From Toxoplasma gondii ME49 (Eukaryota > Apicomplexa > Conoidasida > Eucoccidiorida > Sarcocystidae), in contig NC_031470.1 of assembly GCF_000006565.2 (NCBI RefSeq), forward strand, positions 2,296,954 through 2,360,953: a stretch of 64,000 nucleotides of DNA, read 5' to 3'. Below the pieces are notes generated by a model that worked only from the letters and a program-made list of their open reading frames with translations, did no database searches and had not been told where the DNA came from. Both the position numbers and the translations under genes were made by a program. Numbering within the stretch: the first letter of the stretch is position 1; every line of letters starts with the position of its first letter. This document shows positions 34,571 through 45,317 of the stretch, in pieces.

Positions 34571-35255
34571 TTGCAGTATGAGCGGGTGCGCACGACATGA
34601 TCAATCCAGATGCCCAGGATCTGGAGACTCCACATAGAACATGGCTGGTGGTTTGGTCGTTTACAGGTGATGTGGCGTGCGACTAGCGCTCGGCTGGGCC
34701 CCGACAAGCATTGTTGGATGACACCTTGTACACCCCAGGGCACATGAAGCTACGTTGGATATTTGTGCGGAAGGCCCTGTTCGTTGGGAAGAATCAAGAG
34801 ACGACCACCGTCGACAGTCAAACGCAGTGTGCGATTTCACTCGTTTCTTTTGTGCGCTGAACTTCCGTGAATCATAATACGTCTTCAGTTGTGTGGCGTC
34901 GGTGTCCCGTGGCTGTAGCATGAGGAAGCCGGACGCCGTGTCGCAGCGCTTTTTGAGGTGGTGGACCGTATTGTCATGCGGAAGCATTGTGCTTACCTCT
35001 TGCGTCTCGTGTTGGTCTGTGGGCCGTCAGTGCCAAAGGTCATGTGAGGTTGACGCCGCTTCAGTTCTGTGACGGCTGTATTTGAGAGCATGTGTGCAGA
35101 CGCGGTCCACAGGTGGAATGCATCAGGTCAGCCAAACACTGACCCATTGATGAGCCGGGCATGACAGTTTCTTTGAGGGATGTTTTCCCCTTGTGCGCTC
35201 GGGTCGGTGTTTGTATGCGTGAATTAGCATTCGTGGCAACTTGTCCACCACATTG
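34571..35255. other. spacer between the two 1.17-kb copies
   Basis: About 685 bp of mostly non-duplicated sequence. 34790-34870 is a diverged match to 36640-36715 (GTGCGATTTCACTSG core), so the spacer is itself an older unit of the same mosaic. Confidence 0.6.
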
Positions 35256-36427
35256 AAAGAGACAGACACATCATGAATGATAGTGCCCTGGTGGCGACTG
35301 ACGTGGCCTTGAGATGTGTCAGGCGCGTAGGCTGAGGGCGCGACTCCTGGGTACCGACGTCACTAGTGAAGCCTCGCCTGTGCTCGATTACACAGAGGAC
35401 GTCGGTAACGACTCGAGTCGCGCGTCGGCAGAATCCGGCTGTCTAGACTCGATCCTGTGATCGTTTTTATGCGTCCACACACAGGCTGTAAGTAGCGGCT
35501 GGTGGAAGCGACGCGGACGTGACAGCTGTGGTGAAGGATCCGTGAGGGGCAGGGTAGCAGGGCGTCTCCTACATACGCGACGGCGAGGAAGCCAGATGGA
35601 CGAAATCAGAGATCGATGCAACCCGCGGTGATGGTGTTGGGAGCGTGCTTGCGATTGACATCATTCCATCGATGACGGGGGGACCATGAGCAATGAGCCT
35701 CACCAATCACAGCGCTCGGTACAAAACCTGGGACACTCCAGGCTGGCGTCGGCAACGCACTTGAGTGATATACATCAATCATGCGTACGATTGCATGGCG
35801 CTGCGCTAATCGAGAGCCGAGACGAGCGCTGCTGACGGTCGAGGTACTAATGTAGTGATGTAGTGGGCCTCACAATGTCGATCGTGTCCCACAGTGATGT
35901 TCCTTCATGGCCAGTGGCCAGGGATGAGGAGCGCAGAACAGCAGCGAAGAGGTTGGGTGCTGGACAACTGGAATCCGTGAGGTTGTGAAACAGCCTCGAC
36001 ACTTCGCGTGCATAGGAATATGGATTCTTTAGGGTTAGAGCTTACCTGAGTAGCGTGGGTGTTTGGGCAGGCTTCTGCAGGTGGTCTGCTCGCACCCTGA
36101 TGCGCAGTAAGAGATGTGAACTGTTGCTCTGAATGCATGGGTAATGTGAGGTTTCAGAAATCGGACGTAGGGCACCACGGAGTGGACACCAGAGACGGCA
36201 GGCCTCTTCTTTCGTTCTGGGGACTGGCGGGTTGCACGAGAGGAGGAGGGTCGTCGTGTGTCAGTATGTGGTCGGTGACAGAGGGCTCAGGGCGCTGCTC
36301 TAGAGTGTGTTGGAGTGGACGCGTCGGGAAGTGTTTGCGAGGGCATTCATGAGATCCGGGGCCGGCTGTGTGGGCGGTGGCAGGCAGCGACGCTGAGTGT
36401 TGAGGTCGTTGCATTCGTGTCGCAACG
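35256..36427 (+). repeat. 1.17-kb duplicated segment, copy 2
   Basis: Copy of 33399-34570. The right junction lies where GTCGTTGCA is followed by CCGG in copy 1 and TTCG in copy 2, after which about ten more bases agree. Confidence 0.95.
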
Positions 36428-36830
36428 TGCCAGGCTGAGAATGTACATATGGAGATGGATATCAGTCTGATCTAATCGCAGGCGGCTCCCCAGACAGGGT
36501 AGCTGGCGTCGCGTGCTGCGACAGATGTTGCGGAGGACGGCATGCGCATGGGCAGGGCTCTTAAGCCACAAGACAATCTGAGAGAGTGCACAGGCCACAC
36601 TCAGCCACCTCTTCCGTTTACGTGGAATGCCCACTTCTTCCACAAAAAGCAATAGGCGGTCGTCGTCGGCGATCAGATACAGCGTGCGATTTCACTGGTT
36701 TTTTCGTATGCGTCGAGCTTGTCTCTCCATGCATTCTCACGGGTGTGGTATCTGGGGCTTGCGGCAGTGGCTGTCTGGCGACGCTGCCTGCTGACACGTT
36801 GCAGCTTTGCTTGATATGACTCTTCCTAGT
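36428..36830. other. older unit segment with a cysteine-containing frame
   Basis: 36586-36819 (+) is a 77-codon frame. Its right half aligns with 38118-38360: both are diverged relatives that end CAGCTxTGxTTG and a stop. It is probably part of a degenerate unit. Confidence 0.4.
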
Positions 36831-37401
36831 GATAACACCTGCTTGAGTGCTCGTTCCGCCACGTGCTTTTTCTTGAGTTTGCTGGTCTGTCGCGTGTTTC
36901 CTCTGTGCGGGATTGTTGCTGTCGATACAGTCGCGCATCGATAGAGTTTGGGATTCCACTTGTACCCACGGTCCAGTGTCACACGCATCGATGTTTGCCG
37001 CAATACGTCCACTGCAGGCCTGGTGCACTATACGCGTCGGGGGTGTTTTGGCGGTCTGTTACGGGGGGAGTCTAGGCGTGGCTAGACAGGAGCGGTGGCA
37101 CAAACGTCCACCACGGCAGCCATGGGACAATTCGCCGGAGCCCGTGTTAAAGTGCGACCGAAAACGTAGCGTGGGTCGTGTCAAGGACGTGGTGTGTGGT
37201 GTAGCCACCTGGCGCCCTGTCTCTTGGAGGGCCTGGGGTAGTGGCTATTCTTGCCTACGGGATATTCCTTACGTCTCTTGGTACATTTCAAATTCGTCGG
37301 TTGCGCTGCATGCGTCTCGTCCTTTTGTATTCTTCGGTTTCCACTGGCCTTCACAGGAGGTACGCGACGGTTCGGTGGGGGTTTATCACGGTGGTGAGGG
37401 A
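36831..37401 (+). repeat. 571-bp duplicated segment, copy 1
   Basis: Pairs with 38372-38942 at offset 1541, with only scattered differences. It ends just past the box at 37357. The open frame 36913-37428 (171 codons, no ATG) covers it. Confidence 0.93.
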
Positions 37402-37444
37402 CGTGGCGGAGGCGCAGTGGTGAGATAAGAAGTGTTGGGGCGTC

Positions 37445-37918
37445 ATGCATGTATGTGGATGGGATGGACCCAGAGGTGGCAATGAATCAGGGATTGGTAT
37501 GTTGACGAACAGGGAGCTGGGCCTATGTGTTGGTGAATGTGGCTGTTGTCATAGCGTAGGTGACGTGATACGTTTCGACAGCCGTCGTGCGCCTTCCAGA
37601 CACAGTATGAACGAACAGACAAATACTGAAGCGGTGAGGCAGGTTGCTGGACACCCGGAAGCCGCGGGGGTGCACGAAGGACTTGGCACCTTGGTTTCAC
37701 GTGAATATGCACTGTCTGGTAGTCATGGCCCACATGAATGGTATCGGCTTCTGGTGCAGCCCGTGGGATCTGATGTCTACGTTTCCTCTTCTGCATTAGG
37801 CGATCCTGAGACAGACGATATCTACGCTGTTTTTGAAGTGTTAAACTCTTGTGAAAGAGGGAGTCATGTTTGCTCCGTTCATGCCCAGAGTTCCGCGAGA
37901 CCGAAAGATTTGTGGTAG
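37445..37918 (+). CDS. candidate ORF of 157 codons in a repeat unit
   Basis: Starts with ATG. Cysteines cluster at residues 28-35 (CVGECGCC). WY lies at residues 99-100, GDP at 119-121, and two more cysteines follow at 135 and 143. It is acidic to neutral, with no signal peptide at the first ATG. It is one of the longest intact frames in the right half. The minus-strand frame 37443-37937 (164 codons) covers the same bases, so the strand is not settled. No known family is recognised. Confidence 0.32.
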   Translation: MHVCGWDGPRGGNESGIGMLTNRELGLCVGECGCCHSVGDVIRFDSRRAPSRHSMNEQTNTEAVRQVAGHPEAAGVHEGLGTLVSREYALSGSHGPHEWYRLLVQPVGSDVYVSSSALGDPETDDIYAVFEVLNSCERGSHVCSVHAQSSARPKDLW

Positions 37919-38117
37919 CGTGCGTAGGTGGTGGCACGGTTTCACTTGTTGGCTATGGCACGCAGCTGATTGAGCCAGTGCACTGTAGGTACTGGTAGGC
38001 AACAGATTTCGACATTAGTGTCTGCATCTACTGCATCATAATTCCACAGGATAAGAAGGTACGCCTGGAAATGTTTCTCACAGCAGTCCCTGTGCGCTAC
38101 AGTACGTTAATAAATTA

Positions 38118-38360
38118 TTGGAAGGTTCTCTCACGTGTTGTTGCTACGCCATGCAAACGGGATTGTCCACAGACCCCAACCTCTCGGAACACATAACCGA
38201 ACGTCCTCTTCGATGGTCAAAAGCAGTCTCTGGTGTTGGCGGTTATGTTCGTGCGCTACGACTGAGTGATACGACTGAATCTTCCGTAGTGTTTGCCTCT
38301 GGGGCCCGCGGCTGGATGGTGAAGGGACCAGATGATGCGCCGCAGCTGTGTTTGGGATGA
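38118..38360 (+). CDS. candidate short ORF, relative of 36586-36819
   Basis: 80 codons, starting without ATG at the left end. An early cysteine cluster (CCCYAMQ) is followed by a polar middle and the ending PQLCLG. Its right part aligns with the older unit at 36.7-36.82 kb. Probably an exon or a relic. Confidence 0.22.
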   Translation: MEGSLTCCCYAMQTGLSTDPNLSEHITERPLRWSKAVSGVGGYVRALRLSDTTESSVVFASGARGWMVKGPDDAPQLCLG

Positions 38361-38371
38361 CTGTTCCCAGT

Positions 38372-38942
38372 GATAACACCAGCTTGAGTGCTCGTTCCGC
38401 CACGTGCTTTTTCTTGAGTTTGCTGATCTGTCGCGTGTTTCCTCTGTGCGGGATTGTTGCTGTCGATACAGTCGCGCATCGATAGAGTTTGGGATTCCAC
38501 TTGTACCCACGGTCCAGTGTCACACGCATCGATGTTTGCCGCAATACGTCCACTGCAGGCCTGGTGCACTATACGCGTCGGGGGTGTTTTGGCGGTCTGT
38601 TACGGGGGGAGTCTAGGCGTGGCTAGACAGGAGCGGTGGCACAAACGTCCACCACGGCAGCCATGGGACAATTCGCCGGAGCCCGTGTTAAAGTGCGACC
38701 GAAAACGTAGCGTGGGTCGTGTCAAGGACGTGGTGTGTGGTGTAGCCACCTGGCGCCCTGTCTCTTGGAGGGCCTGGGGTAGTGGCTATTCTTGCCTACG
38801 GGATATTCCTTACGTCTCTTGGTACATTTCAAATTCGTCGGTTGCGCTGCATGCGTCTCGTCCTTTTGTATTCTTCGGTTTCCATTGGCCTTCACAGGTG
38901 GTAGGCGGCGGTTCGGTGGGGGTTTATCACGGTGGTGAGAAG
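38372..38942 (+). repeat. 571-bp duplicated segment, copy 2
   Basis: Copy of 36831-37401. Differences cluster at the box (GAGGTACGCGAC in copy 1, GTGGTAGGCGGC in copy 2). Confidence 0.93.
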
Positions 38943-39104
38943 TGCGGCGAAAGTGCAAGGGTGAGATACGGGATCTCGAAGCGTCCTGTCCGTGTGCAGC
39001 GGAATGGAACCACACGCAGCAGTGAGACAACACACACAGGAGCGCGGAGGTGGTTTTACACTGTTGTTGCAGCATGCGTGATTAGTTTTCCAGTTTCAGC
39101 TTGA
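38454..39104 (+). pseudogene. 216-codon open frame through copy 2 and its box, probable unit relic
   Basis: No ATG opens it. Residues 123-142 read WYISN...FVFFG, followed by the box-encoded QVVGGGS and HGGE, and the end is hydrophobic (FYTVVAACVISF). Copy 1 follows the same frame to a stop soon after the box. The segment corresponding to the hydrophobic exon at 33.1 kb lies in another frame with a TAG. The unit is therefore either spliced or degenerate. Confidence 0.3.
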
Positions 39105-39189
39105 GTACGGTCTAACACAATAATCCATATGGATGTTTTCGGAACTACATTCACCTCGGGATAATAGTGCCGCTGGATGCTGGATTGCA

Positions 39190-39830
39190 GCACTTCTCGC
39201 TGTCGTCCGAAGTGTCATGCCGTAGTGTCAGACACACTGAATCACAAAGAATCGAATAGAAGCGCTAGTGACGAAAATGATCTTATTGCGGATGACCTGC
39301 AGTTGGTCACATGTGTCGCATGCCTCCTTTCACCCACCATGAAAGAAGGCGTGTGCCATATGGCGGAGGCGAAGTAGGTTGGTGGCCACCAAGAAGCAAC
39401 CTTTCTGCAGGCTGAGCTTGTAGACGTTATTGAGGGAGATCACGAATCCGTTGTGGTCGTGGTCGACAGTGTCATCATGAAGGACACGTCCACTCTGATC
39501 TGCACACCTAATAAAATAGTGCGATATTGTTTAGAAGAGGTTCTGAGCAGCATCCCATCGTGCGTCGCTTGCAGGAATCGGCAGTAAGGAGCGCTGACAA
39601 CGTGAGAAGGGTCAACCATTGGCTACAGTCCCGTATGCGTAGATGAACGGACAGAGTCAGGAACCGTCTCAGCCTTCATTTAAGAAATGCTGAGCGAAGA
39701 AAAAGGACTAGTGCGCCGCTGCTGATGTAGGTGTGAGGATGATTCAAGTGGAAAGCGGATGTGGCCGCCTCCCGTCTTGTTGAACTGGAGTCTTGCGCGG
39801 GGAGAGCTGGTTCATGTGGTATTGTTTCCA
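39190..39830 (+). repeat. diverged dispersed element, copy A
   Basis: Aligns over about 600 bases with 43760-44410. Shared words include GGCGTGTGCCA, GGAGGCGAAG, CAACCTTTCTG/CGACCTTTCTG, GGAGCGCTGACA, GTGAGAAGGGTCA and CTAGTGCGCC. Substitutions and small indels are frequent, so the copies are old. Confidence 0.75.
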
Positions 39831-40323
39831 CCATATCGGTGCCACATGTATATAGCTAGAGACTGTAGGGACAGCAGCGGGCATTGTTAACCCAAGCGGC
39901 TGCCATCAGCTCGCTTGGGTAATTTGATGCTGGGATGTTCTCGCCGGCACAATCGGTGCCGAAGGGTTCACGGCGTGGGAACCACGACCATTCATTTGCC
40001 GCCATCCCTCATTGAGCGGTACACATGCAGCTCCACACGGTTTGTGTTCCCGCGGAAAGGCAAATCCTCGAGGCGTACTTCGCGTAGCAGTCTTGCCGTC
40101 ATTCTCGGCTGTCGCCGTGTTCTGTGTTCCGACTGTTGTTGGAGCTGACATTCTGTATTGAAAGCTTCGCCGTCATCGGTTGCATTCTGTTGGTTAAAAG
40201 CGGTGTTGGTGCATTTCAGAATTGTCTGTTGGGACCGCTCGTATTGGATTGTGGAACCAGCCTAAACATTTACCACCTCTGCGTCGGGTTTTATCACTTG
40301 TGGCTCTTTCCGAATGCGAAATC
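39831..40323. other. no convincing gene
   Basis: Short frames on both strands around 39906-40327. I see no box copy. Confidence 0.35.
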
Positions 40324-40719
40324 ATGACTGACCGACACGGCCCTGCACTATTGGTAGTGTGGGTGCTACTGACTCACAGCCTCCACCAGCGCATGCTTCT
40401 AATTCTGCATTGGGACCGCAGATGCCACCGCGATGGACGTGAATTGAGAAGCCAGTCTGGCAGTGGCTTTTCTGTGAGGATTCCAGGGGCCCTATCTGTG
40501 AACAGAACAGGTTTCTCGGACGTTCATAAAAGTGTGCTATGTTTGTGGTGGCGTCATCTTGGTCACGGAAAAGCAGTACACGCATGTCAGATAAATGTTT
40601 TTATAGGTGACCCTGTGTGGAGCAAGCCATTGACTATTCACCACGGCACGATAAGTTGTCTAGCAAAGTCGTCTGATAAGACCAATTACTGTAGCGTTTG
40701 CTTCCGGAACGCTACGTGA
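40324..40719 (+). CDS. candidate small secreted protein of 131 residues
   Basis: ATG (context AAATCATGAC) is followed by a signal-peptide-like run at residues 8-18 (ALLVVWVLLTH), then a second short hydrophobic patch. WW lies at 75-76 and GDP at 95-97. Cysteines at 88, 112, 123 and 126 suggest an oxidised extracellular fold. No family is recognised. It lies between two old copies of the 39.2/43.8-kb element. The overlapping minus frame 40322-40585 has no signal peptide. Confidence 0.35.
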   Translation: MTDRHGPALLVVWVLLTHSLHQRMLLILHWDRRCHRDGRELRSQSGSGFSVRIPGALSVNRTGFSDVHKSVLCLWWRHLGHGKAVHACQINVFIGDPVWSKPLTIHHGTISCLAKSSDKTNYCSVCFRNAT

Positions 40720-40812
40720 GATCGGGCCGTAGGTGACGGCGCTGCTGGGGCCGCTTACATGACGGCTCTGGCTCAATGCTGAGTTGGGGTTCTCATCCCA
40801 GGTACATCCGTT

Positions 40813-41004
40813 ATGCACTGCGGTCATTCTTGGTCGCTAATGACAGTATGCGGCTGCTATTTTCTCTCCGGTTGCTCGTTGGCACGGAGAGAAACAAGCG
40901 ACGGTGAAATATGCCCTGTGGTTCGTAGTCTTTACGGAGGTGTCTGTGAAGATTGTGTTCCGCAGCGGAACAACAGGGTAACAACAGGGTCGCGCCCCGC
41001 GTGA
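40813..41004 (+). CDS. candidate signal-peptide exon, 63 codons
   Basis: ATG opens a hydrophobic, cysteine-rich start of about 24 residues (LMTVCGCYFLSGCSLA) followed by a polar segment with CEDC. It resembles the first exon of a secreted protein. The partner exon is unknown; the next open frame is 41067-41306. Confidence 0.25.
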   Translation: MHCGHSWSLMTVCGCYFLSGCSLARRETSDGEICPVVRSLYGGVCEDCVPQRNNRVTTGSRPA

Positions 41005-42456
41005 CGATACGGGTGAAAAGTGAGATTCACTAACGAGCGCCCACATTTTGTACCGGGGGATGTGAGATGACTGACATGAGAGGGCAGGTAGCCCCAGTGG
41101 CCATGAATGACACGAGCAGAGGGCGCTGGATAATGACAGGCTCTGCATGTTCCACGTTACGGCCGTACTACGAAATCGCAGCTCTTGAAAGTATGCAGTG
41201 TAGCGGCCAGAACGACTGTCACTTGACGACTGCTAGCATGGAAATGCTGGGATTTGCTCTTGCGCACAGTATTTGTGCATGTTATCAGCAAAAAGTGATC
41301 ACATAATGTATGCGCGACTCACTTGATGAGCCCCTCGTCTCATTAAGCCGAAACGTCTTTTCGGGACCTGCGACAACGTAGTCTCGTACGAATTACGTAT
41401 TTTGCTGGTTGTCGATTTTCAATGACTCACGATTATGGCTGATCCATGCTGCACCGTGCACAACCAGTTGACCGTAGCGGGGACGTAGAGTGATGGTCCC
41501 GGTGCGGCGACTTCTCGGATTGACGGGCTTACTCTTACTGAAGGACTTCATCACTTCGGCTTAGTTTGGTCTAATATCCCCCAGTGTGGTGTCTTATCCG
41601 TTGCGCAGAGCCTGCGCCAGTGCTGGATGAACATCTTTCCATAAATTCCGGCAGCTGAGACGTCTAGCCTTGCCACTGAATCAGTGAGATGTCGTGTATT
41701 CAATCGTTTTCAATTTCTCTTGTAAGGATTGTTGGGGATGTTAATGTGGCAAAATATACGTTTCCGAAGAATTATCCATGGTGGCTGAGAACGAGTCACG
41801 GTCGCTCCTGTACTCGTGTATCTTGGCTGGAGTGAGGTCGGGATAGGTCACTTGGGGTCGTGAGGCACTCGAGTCCATATCGCAGGAAATCATTACGTGA
41901 CTCGGTAGCTTTAACCGGCTTTACTGGCCCTCTATATGTATTTTTGGTTTCTTAATCAGGCGGTAGGAAACCGCCGAGGCATCTGGGACGGTAGTCATCA
42001 GTGTAATAGAAAAGCGATGGAAATCTATGGGCGTCAGGGCCTCATGCCGGTATCCTGCAGGGACGGAATCATACAGTGTTGTCAACCAAGGGTGGGTGTG
42101 ACAGAGACCACGGTGTTCGATTCATATTTGCTTGCCACGTGACTTGTTTCCTAGAGCGGCTCGCAGGATATCTTCTATTGTTTGTAGAGAGACTGACGGA
42201 TAAGTCGTTGATTTGGAAACCGTGTCGCATCCGACTTGGAGCGGCAGCATTGGTTCCGTGTCTACTTGGAAATCATCAAGGATGGCACGGAATAGTCTCC
42301 CGGTTTACTGCTCGACGCTCCGGCTCCACGTTCTTGCACGAAGGCACTTGCTTTCTACTCGCGTGACTGCTGCTTCATCCCACTGATGGAAACTGGTTCG
42401 GCTTGTGGACGCCCTGCCCATTCTCCCCTTTCAGCAGCGTGCCACGAGGAAATCTA
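41005..42456. other. no convincing gene
   Basis: 41067-41306 (+) is a 79-codon frame from ATG with a C-terminal hydrophobic patch. 41936-42366 holds two overlapping frames. No splice signals favour them, and 41310-41930 has nothing of note. Confidence 0.3.
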
Positions 42457-42738
42457 ATGTTGTGTTGGACGTTTTTCGCTCATTCTTGCTTTCTAGAAAA
42501 TGGCAGTAGGAAAGTGGCTGCAATCTGGTATGTGGGGAAGTGCAAGGGGGAGGTACGGACTTTTCCTACTGTAGTAGTTGTTAGAGGTGAGGAAAGGGCC
42601 AATGCCATTATGTGTCACGATATCCATCTCATACGACAAGTAGGAGGGTGTCCACAGTTTTTTTGTGGATGCGTACGTATGTGTCGTTGTAGTCCAGGTA
42701 GTTCTATGCTTTTTCCGGCTCCTCGGTGCCACAATTGA
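42457..42738 (+). CDS. candidate small cysteine-rich secreted protein, 93 residues
   Basis: ATG is followed by a short hydrophobic start (MLCWTFFAHSCFL), WY at 24-25, a valine run (TVVVVRGEE), and then eight or so cysteines in the last 45 residues (CGCVRMCRC). That composition suggests a secreted disulphide-rich peptide. The stop is TGA at 42736-42738. A minus frame (42493-42759) overlaps it. Confidence 0.32.
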   Translation: MLCWTFFAHSCFLENGSRKVAAIWYVGKCKGEVRTFPTVVVVRGEERANAIMCHDIHLIRQVGGCPQFFCGCVRMCRCSPGSSMLFPAPRCHN

Positions 42739-42761
42739 ATAGTATGAGGAAGTAGGCACAT

Positions 42762-43046
42762 ATGCAGTCCTCGCAGGATGCTGTTCCCATGTTGTTAATT
42801 CTGACCGGATTCTGCATATGGTGTTCTGACACTGATAGTGTGCCGGTCAGTCCGTGCTGGGAGCACTACCATCATGCAGTGGACCTCCACATGCACATGT
42901 GCACCTACAGCGACATTGGCATATGCGATGGAACGCCTAATCCGGCGGGAATCACGACTTATCTTCTTAGTACAGAATACTTTGCGTTCCAGGTTTTCTC
43001 AACCTCCGTGTTTCGTTCCTTACTGTGCAGCGCCAGCTTGCCCTGA
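42762..43046 (+). CDS. candidate small secreted protein, 94 codons
   Basis: The second methionine (42789) starts a convincing signal-like run (MLLILTGFCIWC). A His/Met/Cys-rich middle follows, then an aromatic C-terminal stretch. It lies 24 bases after the previous candidate. A different frame from 42838 continues into 43185, so splicing or decay may mix the two. Confidence 0.28.
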   Translation: MQSSQDAVPMLLILTGFCIWCSDTDSVPVSPCWEHYHHAVDLHMHMCTYSDIGICDGTPNPAGITTYLLSTEYFAFQVFSTSVFRSLLCSASLP

Positions 43047-43053
43047 CAGTCAG

Positions 43054-43185
43054 ATGGAGCGGATCGATGTTGTGTCGCAGCCACTATTTCCGTTGGCGGC
43101 TTGCATGGTCGCCTTGATCGCAGCTACCTACGTTGTGTATCTGGAATTTGGATGTGCCATATGCCTCCAGAGTGGTTGGGTGTGA
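43054..43185 (+). CDS. candidate transmembrane exon, 43 codons
   Basis: Follows an acceptor-like CCCTGACAG at 43043-43051. It encodes one hydrophobic segment (PLAACMVALIAATYVVYL) and a short cysteine tail. It may be the membrane exon of the preceding candidate or an isolated frame. Confidence 0.22.
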   Translation: MERIDVVSQPLFPLAACMVALIAATYVVYLEFGCAICLQSGWV

Positions 43186-43479
43186 TTGCTGTTGTACACG
43201 AAATCGCACTGATCCTGGGTGTGTTCCTGCAAACCCGCATCGCCGATGGCAGGACTGTTGGGTTTTGTTGAGGGACGACGACAGTCCCAACCACGCCTAT
43301 CTGCGTTGCCTGTTTTCTTTCAGTGATCGTCGGGATGGCGATCTGTCCAGACCGTTTTCCTGACGCGTCTTCTTCGTTACATAAGGGACGGTGAGTGTGA
43401 GACTGTGAGGTCGCGGAGACTGAATCGCGTCTGATGTGTGTCAGGTGCACGTCTTGTGGTAGATATCGTCTGAGTCAAA

Positions 43480-44010
43480 ATGCTACTGATGGTACACGAA
43501 GCTGAGCGCACAGAGTCCGAGGCAAGCTTCACGGCTCGGGACGCTTGCCGACTGCGTCGCCTAACCCCATTCGGCGACGTCACGGTTTTTCTTGCATTCC
43601 CTCGCGCGCAGGCGGTAGGCGACCCACGGCGGACGTGGCACGGTGGTGACCATGATGGTGACGGAGGGTATAAAAAGAGAATTTGCCCGTGTAGTAGGTA
43701 CGCAATAGGGAGGGCCCAAGAGATACACGCCGCGGAATGTTTGCTCATTCGGCCCGGAGGTGGATCTGAGTTGTGTCTTTGTGGAAAGAGCGGTGAAGCC
43801 TTGTGGAATCAGCAGAAAAGTCAGAGAGTGCCGCCACATTCCTGCGGGAAACGGTTGCAATGCCGATTGTTTGTCGTCACCGACTCCGCACGTCATTATT
43901 TTCCTCACGATGACGACCGTGGGAGGCGTGTGCCAGATGAAGGAGGCGAAGGGTATTGGTCACCGCCAAGAGGCGACCTTTCTGTAGGCCCAGCTGGTAG
44001 CAATTTTTGA
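43480..44010 (+). CDS. candidate ORF of 176 codons crossing a box
   Basis: ATG sits in a very good coccidian context (GTCAAAATGC). Residues 34-44 are hydrophobic or aromatic (VTVFLAFPRAQ). The box encodes AVG at 45-47, followed by a Gly/Asp/His-rich stretch, and then cysteine and charged segments. This is the longest plus-strand frame in the right half. If the box is an acceptor (exon start 43612), the pyrimidine-rich bases before it would be intron and the start would lie elsewhere. The minus frames 43377-43748 and 43561-43908 also stay open. Confidence 0.35.
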   Translation: MLLMVHEAERTESEASFTARDACRLRRLTPFGDVTVFLAFPRAQAVGDPRRTWHGGDHDGDGGYKKRICPCSRYAIGRAQEIHAAECLLIRPGGGSELCLCGKSGEALWNQQKSQRVPPHSCGKRLQCRLFVVTDSARHYFPHDDDRGRRVPDEGGEGYWSPPRGDLSVGPAGSNF

Positions 44011-44410
44011 GGGAGACCAAGCATCCGTTATGGTCGTGGCCGGCAAGCACTGTGTCACCATGAAAGACAGATCCTCTCTGTTTGCTGTGCTATCGAAAAT
44101 ACCACGATCTTGTTCAAAGCAGTCCTGAAGGAGCAACCTGGTTGAGCGTCGCTCCCAGTAATCAGCAGCAGGAGCGCTGACACGGTGAGAAGGGTCACGC
44201 ATGGCTTGAGTCCGCTATGAGTAGACGAGCACCCAGAGGTAGAAAGCACCTCACCCTCTATCAATAGGGAAATACCACAAGGAGAAAGGGAGGCTAGTGC
44301 GCCACTACTGGTGTTGACGTGATGGCGATTTGAGTGCCAGACGGATGTGCCCAGATGTTTCAGTGAACTGGAGAAGTGGCCGCGGCACACCGTTGATTGA
44401 GACAGTATTT
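43760..44410 (+). repeat. diverged dispersed element, copy B
   Basis: Old copy of 39190-39830, same orientation. It overlaps the end of the 176-codon frame, so that frame's C-terminus is repeat-derived. Confidence 0.75.
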
Positions 44411-44527
44411 CTGGCATATGAACGCCACAATGGGACAGGTTGAGAATGTAGGAACATTTACAGTCAGCTCATGATGCTGCCAACATTTCACTAAACAAAT
44501 GTTCTTCTGAATTCTCCGTCACTGTCC

Positions 44528-44824
44528 ATGTTCGGTTCGGTCAATGCAAGGAGCGACCCGACAAAGCATTGGCATCCACTTGTTCCTGGCCCCAACATGT
44601 GGATCCATGATGACGAAGGGCACGGAAAGAGAATTTCGGCGGAAACTCACAGCAGGCCTTCTTCGTACACGACTATGATATGCATGATAGTTTTGCTTGT
44701 TTCCTGTGTTTCTTCATCCGGAATTCTAAACCGAACTGAGCTGCGCCAGCTATCCTTCGCTCTGCTAAGAAGTACAGTGACAGTGGGTGGCAGCAATTGC
44801 CTGATATCGCGGCATGCATTTTGA
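44528..44824 (+). CDS. candidate secreted-protein exon
   Basis: 98 codons from ATG. A methionine at 44675 begins a textbook signal-like run (MICMIVLLVSCVSSSG), and about 35 polar residues follow to the stop. 44797-45024 continues in another frame with a cysteine-rich stretch, so the unit is either spliced or broken. Confidence 0.28.
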   Translation: MFGSVNARSDPTKHWHPLVPGPNMWIHDDEGHGKRISAETHSRPSSYTTMICMIVLLVSCVSSSGILNRTELRQLSFALLRSTVTVGGSNCLISRHAF

Positions 44825-45157
44825 ATGGCGATGTCGACTGTATGTTTTGTTTATCTACTGTGTGTATCTGCGCGGCAGGATTCTCGAATCGTTTGGTGTG
44901 GTTGGTGTCGTCATGCGATTGTATTCGGTTCGTGGATGTGCCGCTGCCGGCCCACAACGTCCGTTGTTTTATCCGCGTGTATCTGGCGTCCGTGCTGCGA
45001 CTCGTCGGACCCAATCGCCTCTAGCGGGCAATTGTACTATTAGTGTCCGTTAGCGCTAAAAACTGTCCAGTAAAACGTTTCCAGAGTTCTGACCATTACG
45101 TTAGGTACAGGCGGCATCATGTTCGTCCCCGGATCCGTGGCGACCGAAAAGCACTGG

Positions 45158-45235
45158 ATGAGTGTCACGCACTTGTCCTGTGGTGGCTATCCTTGGCGCC
45201 CTGCGGCCACATGATGCGCCCCCCATGGCGTATGC
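45158..45235 (+). pseudogene. CHxxxxWW...CGH segment, copy 1
   Basis: This + segment reads CHALVLWWLSLAPCGH. Diverged copies with the same indel-free spacing lie at about 46865 (CHSSVLWWVPLAPCGH) and 50867 (CHSRGMWWLPFGLCGH), and a weaker one at 37179 (CQGRGVWCSHLAPC). It is part of a repeated unit. The surrounding frame (45043-45405) has no ATG. Confidence 0.4.
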
Positions 45236-45317
45236 CTCAAGACTCGACGCGCAAATCAGTGGGTGGGCCTGTCTCTTCTGGTCCAGGTGGTGAACGTCTT
45301 CTTTCGTCGAGCACACG

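Noticed and set aside
42457..43185. SRS/SAG-type surface antigen domain
   Set aside because: Cysteines are present, but their spacing and the lengths do not match the six-cysteine SRS domain as I know it.
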